From an uncultured Lachnospiraceae bacterium (lineage in GTDB: Bacteria; Bacillota; Clostridia; Lachnospirales; Lachnospiraceae), in contig CAJOPI010000288.1 in the NCBI GenBank assembly GCA_905236275.1, positions 1-9,226 of the forward strand: a stretch of DNA of 9,226 nt, read 5' to 3'. Below the pieces are notes generated by a model. The model was not told the origin of the DNA and made no database searches. It worked only from the letters and a program-made list of their open reading frames with translations. Shown here in pieces: positions 5,256-9,226 of the stretch; positions within the stretch are counted from its first letter, which is position 1; each line of letters opens with the position of its first letter. The position numbers and the translations under genes are program-made.

Positions 5256-6101
5256 TTATGCTTTTCCTATTGAGCCAAATAATCTCATCTTCTCTTCCAC
5301 AACCTTCTTCATTTCTTCCGTTTCGTAGGGCATGAGCTCCATCATTGTCCTTGCGCCGGCCTCTAAGCCACGCTCGATTCCTCTTTTGCCTGCCTTGTCT
5401 ATATCAGTGAATATATTAATTTTACTGATACCCAGCTTTACTGCTGTCTCAAAATCGCTGTCGGAAAGTCCTGAGCCTCCATGAAGCACCAGCGGTATTC
5501 CTGTTCTTTTTGAGATCAGATCGATCCTGTCAAAATCAAGCTTAGGCGGAAATGCATAATCTCCATGCGCATTGCCGACTGCCACTGCCAGCGCATCTAT
5601 ACCGGTTCTTTTGACAAAATCAACCGCCATCTCCGGATCTGTGTAATAGTCGCTTGGATTCTCAAGTTTTCCGCTTCCGGCATTATCACCTACATGCCCC
5701 AGCTCTCCTTCGACCGTCACATTCATGCCATGACAGATCCTTACCATCTCCTCAACTTTTTTAAGGTTCTCTTCATAACCAAGCGTGGAACAGTCATACA
5801 TTATTGAAGTAAATCCCAGCCGCAGAGCTTCCATACATCTTTCAAAGGTAAGCCCATGGTCATAGTGAACTGCCACAGGAACGGAAGCTTCCCTTGCCAT
5901 AGGTATAAGATAATCTGCAACATGTTTAAGCTCCATTGCAGGAAGCAGGACTTCAGCAGTTCCAACTATGACCGGAGCTTTAAGTTCTTCCGCTGTCCCG
6001 ATAATAGCCTTTGCCATCTCCATATTTACCGCATTGAAAAAACTTACTCCATACTTTTCCTTTTTTGCCTTTTCAAGCATTTCTTTCATGTTTACGAGCA
6101 T
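5256..6101 (-). CDS. Class II ketose-bisphosphate aldolase (FBA/tagatose-bisphosphate-type)
   Basis: This is a zinc-dependent aldolase that splits a ketose (bis)phosphate to dihydroxyacetone phosphate plus an aldehyde. Positions below count from the chosen start. HYDHG (79-83) carries a zinc His and the catalytic Asp81. VEGELG (130-135) carries the conserved Glu. GNAHGDY (176-182) and VLHGGSG (205-211) supply the other zinc His residues, and NIFTD (229-233) is the phosphate-binding segment. The length of 281 residues fits the family. I chose ATG 6101 because MLVNMKEML matches the usual MxLVxMKEML beginning and AAGGAG lies about 10 nt upstream. An in-frame GTG at 6110 overlaps the kinase stop (GTGA) but sits directly against the ribosome site. 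The usual D-G-S loop of FBA reads YDCSTLGYEENL here, so the substrate may not be fructose-1,6-bisphosphate. TagBP or inositol-type (IolJ-like) aldolases are alternatives. Confidence 0.9.
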   Translation of the reverse strand: MLVNMKEMLEKAKKEKYGVSFFNAVNMEMAKAIIGTAEELKAPVIVGTAEVLLPAMELKHVADYLIPMAREASVPVAVHYDHGLTFERCMEALRLGFTSIMYDCSTLGYEENLKKVEEMVRICHGMNVTVEGELGHVGDNAGSGKLENPSDYYTDPEMAVDFVKRTGIDALAVAVGNAHGDYAFPPKLDFDRIDLISKRTGIPLVLHGGSGLSDSDFETAVKLGISKINIFTDIDKAGKRGIERGLEAGARTMMELMPYETEEMKKVVEEKMRLFGSIGKA

Positions 6102-6106
6102 AGTTT

Positions 6107-7246
6107 TCACTCTCCTTTTCCGGAAATCTCATTTTTTTCCCAGCCTTCTGCAATTTTCTTTTTTAGCTCCGATAAAGGTTTGAGCCCTGAAAGTGCATCA
6201 TACGAAGCAACACAGCAGGCACCCTCAGCCGCAGCCATTCTTACAGCTTCCTCAGGAGTTTCCCCGTTAATTACTGAGGTCAGATACGCGGCAATACTGG
6301 TGTCTCCTGCCCCTGTTCCCGATAAAACCTCCTCAGCCTTATAGGATTTCTCAAATCCCTCACGTTCAGCCCATCTGTCAGTATCAAGAGCAAGTCCTGA
6401 GGATATCTCACCTATGACCTCCTTCGAACCTGTCCTGTAATACAATCCCGGTGCGCCGCATTTCAGCAGCAAAACCTTGCAGCCCAGATTCATGCATTTA
6501 TCCGCAAGAGGTCTTACATCCTTTTCTAAATCAAGTATTTCAGTTACGTCCCTGTCTCCTGCACGTTTCTGCCATTCGTTAAATCTGTCTCTGTCTATCA
6601 TGAAACACAATTCTTCTATACTCGGCAGAAAAAAATCCACATAGGGCATAACTTTAGAGATGATTTTTTCCCAGTTTGCCTTTCCTGCTTCCGACTCGGC
6701 ATCTACCGCAACAAGGTCAAGCGACGTGGCACAGCCAAACGTCTTTGCCCTCTTAAACAAAGATAGCAGCTGCTTTCCATCCTCTTCATACATTCTCTTC
6801 ATCAAAGGAGGATAGCCAAAGTGAAGGAGACTCGCCTCTTTTAAGGCTTCATCGGAAATGTCATTGGCTTCGTAGCTATTGTTGGTTCCGGGACAGTGCA
6901 AAAACATTCTGTCTATACCCGGAATCGCAAGCACCACAGAATACGAGGAAGCCTCATTTTCGCTCTTTATCATATCTTTGTCCGCATCGTATCTTTTCAG
7001 GATGCTGCAGATCATTTCCCCAAATTCGTCCTTTCCGACCTTTCCCATGAGCCTTACATCAGCTCCCAGAATCTTCATGGCAAGTCCGGTATTTGCCACT
7101 GCACCGCCTGTAGAAACGGATGCCGAATTTGTTTCTACCAGCTTGCCCGGCATCAGGACATCAGAGACTTTTTTTCTTTTAAGTTCAGGAAAAACCGGCG
7201 TAATATCCAGACAGATATGCCCTGCTACGATAACCTTCTTACCCAT
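6107..7246 (-). CDS. PfkB-family carbohydrate kinase
   Basis: This is a ribokinase/PfkB-fold sugar kinase that transfers phosphate from ATP to a sugar or sugar phosphate in the cytoplasm. The first PfkB signature region is at 47-76 (GGAVANTGLAMKILGADV, then GKVGKDEFG). The second is at 310-315 (GTGAGD), where Asp315 is the expected catalytic base. At 379 residues it is longer than the usual 300-330. The extra length lies around residues 215-245 and 283-305, on either side of the nucleotide-binding core. The start is ATG 7246 with a G-rich ribosome site. The stop falls 5 bp before the preferred start of the aldolase, so the two are coupled. The pairing suggests it makes the phosphorylated ketose that the aldolase cleaves. 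The substrate cannot be read from the sequence: 1-phosphofructokinase, tagatose-6-phosphate kinase and other sugar kinases are all possible. Confidence 0.9.
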   Translation of the reverse strand: MGKKVIVAGHICLDITPVFPELKRKKVSDVLMPGKLVETNSASVSTGGAVANTGLAMKILGADVRLMGKVGKDEFGEMICSILKRYDADKDMIKSENEASSYSVVLAIPGIDRMFLHCPGTNNSYEANDISDEALKEASLLHFGYPPLMKRMYEEDGKQLLSLFKRAKTFGCATSLDLVAVDAESEAGKANWEKIISKVMPYVDFFLPSIEELCFMIDRDRFNEWQKRAGDRDVTEILDLEKDVRPLADKCMNLGCKVLLLKCGAPGLYYRTGSKEVIGEISSGLALDTDRWAEREGFEKSYKAEEVLSGTGAGDTSIAAYLTSVINGETPEEAVRMAAAEGACCVASYDALSGLKPLSELKKKIAEGWEKNEISGKGE

Positions 7247-7274
7247 TTTCGCCCCCGAAATACTTTTTTATTTC

Positions 7275-7303
7275 ATTATAGCACCCTGTCAGTCTTAAAT
7301 AAA
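7275..7303 (-). promoter_or_regulatory. Probable sigma-A promoter for the kinase-aldolase pair
   Basis: A perfect TATAAT -10 box lies at 7280-7275 on the minus strand. A weak -35 (TTTATT, 7303-7298) sits 17 bp upstream. Transcription would start near 7268, giving a leader of about 20 nt with a GGGGG ribosome site just before the ATG at 7246. It sits in the 94-bp gap after smpB, which shows no clear Rho-independent terminator, so some read-through from rnr-smpB is possible. The poor -35 suggests either an activator or a moderate promoter. Confidence 0.6.
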
Positions 7304-7340
7304 GCTGATACAATGGATTTCAGGGAGTACACATTCCAAC

Positions 7341-7817
7341 TTATGCCTTCATCTTCACCCTGAAATCTTTTTCGGCTTCCCTCCGGGCATCCTTCTTTGC
7401 AATGGTATCTCTCTTGTCATAGAGCTTCTTACCTTTTCCGAGCCCGATTTCAAGCTTCACTCTGCCATTCTTGAAATAAACCGACAGAGGCAGGATTGTG
7501 TAACCCTTTACCTTAAGCTTCTGGTCGAACTTCAATATCTCATTTTTATGTGCCAGAAGGCGCTTTGTCCTGAGCGGGTCCTTATTAAAGATATTTCCCT
7601 TTTCGTAAGGCGTGATATTCATTCCGTCTATGACAAGCTCACCCCTGACCACAGAAACATAGGCCTCTTTAATGCTTACCTTTCCCATACGGATTGACTT
7701 TACCTCTGTTCCGGCAAGCTCAATCCCGACCTCAAGCTTATCTTCAATAAAATAATCATAAAAAGCCTTTTTATTATTGGCTACAATTTTTCTTCCGTCA
7801 TCATTTTTATTCGCCAT
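7341..7817 (-). CDS. smpB: SsrA-binding protein SmpB
   Basis: SmpB binds the tRNA-like domain of tmRNA and delivers it to stalled ribosomes during trans-translation. The 158-residue length matches the family. Family motifs seen are ANNKKAFYDYFI (13-24), GIELAGTEVKSIR (31-43) and GKGKKLYDKRDTIAKKDAR (128-146), which precedes the basic C-terminal tail that enters the mRNA channel. I chose the ATG at 7817 because MANKN is a normal SmpB beginning and a GAGG ribosome site lies 9 nt upstream inside rnr. The longer reading from TTG at 7850 adds only a Lys-rich stretch that is the rnr tail in another frame. The 11-bp overlap with rnr implies co-transcription and translational coupling, and rnr-smpB order is common in Firmicutes. 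No ssrA gene follows, since the next 94 bp are too short. Confidence 0.97.
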   Translation of the reverse strand: MANKNDDGRKIVANNKKAFYDYFIEDKLEVGIELAGTEVKSIRMGKVSIKEAYVSVVRGELVIDGMNITPYEKGNIFNKDPLRTKRLLAHKNEILKFDQKLKVKGYTILPLSVYFKNGRVKLEIGLGKGKKLYDKRDTIAKKDARREAEKDFRVKMKA

Positions 7818-9226
7818 CTTCTTTTTCCTCTTTTTCTTCAGCAAGAACAAGGTCTATCTCTTTCAGTTCCTTGTCAACATAAACTACCTGTACGTTCAGG
7901 CGCTGCCCCAGCTTAAAGCTCTTACTGCTGTGAGTAGCATTTACGCTCATGCTTTTTTCATCATAAATATAATAGTCTCCCTCAATATCGGCAAGACGTA
8001 TCATTCCTTCGACCGTATTATCGAGCTCTACAAATATTCCATAGTTCGTGAGTCCGGAAATTACTCCGCTGTAGACCTCTCCCACATGGTCAAGCATATA
8101 TTCGGCTTTTTTAAGCTTAACACTCTCACGCTCTGCTTCATCCGCGTGCCTTTCCATTTCGCTTGAATGCTTCGCTATCTCCGGCAGTATTTTTTCATAG
8201 TGGGAATACTTCCTGTCATTAAGCCTGCCACGAAGCTGGTCTTTGATTATCCTGTGTATCTGTAAATCAGGATAACGTCTGATTGGCGAGGTGAAGTGAC
8301 AGTAATAATTCGTCGCAAGCCCGAAATGACCTGCCGGTTCCGTTGTATATTTAGCCTGCCTCATGGAACGCAGCGCAAGTCTCGTTATCAGTGCCGCTTC
8401 CGGCTTTCCGTCAACCTCCTTCAAAAGCTTCTGAATCTCCTTCGGATGAACTCCTTCTTTTGACACCTTGAAATGATAGCCCATATTTATGACAAAACGT
8501 CTTAAGGACTCTATTTTCTCCATATCTGGGCTTTCGTGTGTCCTGTAAACAAAAGGGAGCTCCTCATAAAAGCAGGTCTCCGCTACCGTTTCATTTGCAG
8601 CGAGCATGAAATCCTCTATAAGCATTGCCGACTCTGTTCTCTTGTATTCAATAACATCAACCGCTTTTAGATTCTCATCAAGGATAACCTTTGATTCGGC
8701 AAAGTCAAAATCAATTCCACCCCTTTTGCGTCTTTTTTCTCTTAAAATATGCGAAAGCTCACGCATTTCAAAAAACATCGGTATGAGATCCGCACATTCC
8801 TCCTTCAGCTCCTCCGATGCCGTATCATCAAAGAAAGACTGCACCTCATTATACGACATCCGCCTGTTGGTCTTAATTACCGACTCGCATATATCCGAGG
8901 ATACGATCTTTCCCTTCGGATTTACTGTCATAATGCAGCTAAGCGTCAGACGCTCCTCCTTAGGATTCAGTGAGCATATCCCATTCGAAAGCTCTTTTGG
9001 AAGCATAGGGATTACCCTGTCAGGCAGATATACACTCGTAGCCCTTTTTACAGCCTCTTTATCGAGGGCAGAGCTTTCCTGTACATAATTCGTAACGTCC
9101 GCGATATGAACTCCAAGTATGTAATTTTCCCCCTCGCGATAGAGGCTTACCGGATCATCTAAATCCCTCGCGTCTTCGCCATCTATGGTAACCATCATAA
9201 GTTCGCGCAAATCACGCCTGCCCGCC
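7807..9226 (-). CDS. rnr: Ribonuclease R, C-terminal part (5' end outside window)
   Basis: This is a processive 3'-to-5' exoribonuclease of the RNase II/RNB family that degrades structured RNA and works with trans-translation in clearing defective mRNA. The frame is open to the window edge, so the N-terminal OB/cold-shock domains are missing from view and about 472 residues remain. Near the edge (about 9183-9154) is the RNB active-site motif TIDGEDARDLDD with its four metal-binding Asp residues. It is followed by YLPDRVIPMLP, then HFTSPIRRYPDL (about 8295-8260), the conserved RNA-contacting Arg segment. A C-terminal S1 domain (about 8082-7840) contains GVISGLTNYGIFVEL. The protein ends in a short acidic tail (EEKEEKEDGE) instead of the Lys-rich tail of E. 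coli RNase R. A TTG at 9210 is only an internal codon (the in-frame residues AGRRD precede it). The stop overlaps the smpB start by 11 bp. Confidence 0.97.
   Translation of the reverse strand, partial: AGRRDLRELMMVTIDGEDARDLDDPVSLYREGENYILGVHIADVTNYVQESSALDKEAVKRATSVYLPDRVIPMLPKELSNGICSLNPKEERLTLSCIMTVNPKGKIVSSDICESVIKTNRRMSYNEVQSFFDDTASEELKEECADLIPMFFEMRELSHILREKRRKRGGIDFDFAESKVILDENLKAVDVIEYKRTESAMLIEDFMLAANETVAETCFYEELPFVYRTHESPDMEKIESLRRFVINMGYHFKVSKEGVHPKEIQKLLKEVDGKPEAALITRLALRSMRQAKYTTEPAGHFGLATNYYCHFTSPIRRYPDLQIHRIIKDQLRGRLNDRKYSHYEKILPEIAKHSSEMERHADEAERESVKLKKAEYMLDHVGEVYSGVISGLTNYGIFVELDNTVEGMIRLADIEGDYYIYDEKSMSVNATHSSKSFKLGQRLNVQVVYVDKELKEIDLVLAEEKEEKEDGE

Noticed and set aside
5856..6344. 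162-codon plus-strand frame opposite the aldolase and kinase
   Set aside because: It is antisense to two genes with complete active sites, and its composition (Ser/Phe/His/Cys-rich) is typical of a shadow frame.
7247..7340. tmRNA (ssrA) gene next to smpB
   Set aside because: The gap is 94 bp, far too short for a tmRNA of about 350 nt, and holds promoter elements instead.
6896..7363. 155-codon plus-strand frame opposite the kinase start
   Set aside because: It is a shadow of the PfkB signature region and runs through the minus-strand promoter.
7818..7850. Longer SmpB reading from TTG 7850 with a Lys-rich N-terminus
   Set aside because: The extension is the rnr tail in another frame, and ATG 7817 has both a ribosome site and the usual SmpB beginning.

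Overview
All convincing genes lie on the minus strand, so the window reads right to left. AT-rich sequence, strong AGGAGG-like ribosome sites, sigma-A-type promoter boxes and the rnr-smpB pair suggest a low-GC Gram-positive bacterium. The protein styles (lipoprotein NagZ-like GH3, DUF4430) point to Clostridia, perhaps Lachnospiraceae. This placement is an inference from style, not from a marker gene.

The window has three blocks. (1) 9226-7341: the 3' part of rnr (RNase R; the gene begins outside the window), overlapped by smpB. This is a standard RNA quality-control and trans-translation pair. No tmRNA gene is visible. (2) 7246-5256: a PfkB-family sugar kinase followed by a class II ketose-bisphosphate aldolase, translationally coupled. 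They sit behind their own promoter with a perfect TATAAT box. Together they look like a phosphorylate-then-cleave sugar catabolic module of unknown substrate. (3) 5101-247: a probable seven-gene envelope operon behind a promoter and a roughly 110-nt leader that can fold into a branched structure. Its order is ExbB/TolQ/MotA-type channel subunit, ExbD/MotB-type stator with the proton-carrying Asp, two small membrane proteins with related ExbD-like C-terminal domains, a larger membrane-anchored protein with a possible OB-fold, a lipoprotein GH3 (NagZ-like) N-acetylglucosaminidase, and a membrane-anchored DUF4430 protein. Spacing is tight throughout (3 to 45 bp gaps or 14 to 17 bp overlaps).

The third block is the unusual part. 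It is a proton-motive-force-driven ExbB/ExbD-like motor in an apparently Gram-positive genome, with no TonB, OmpA/peptidoglycan-binding or outer-membrane partner visible. It is instead joined to novel membrane proteins and a cell-wall sugar hydrolase. A reasonable but unproven reading is an ion-driven envelope machine acting on or sensing the wall.

The left end (1-246) is weakly coding. It holds a 39-codon ORF with a good ribosome site overlapping the DUF4430 gene, a perfect 10-bp hairpin without a U-run, a short direct repeat, and a possible gene start running off the edge. There are no tRNA, rRNA, CRISPR or insertion-sequence features.
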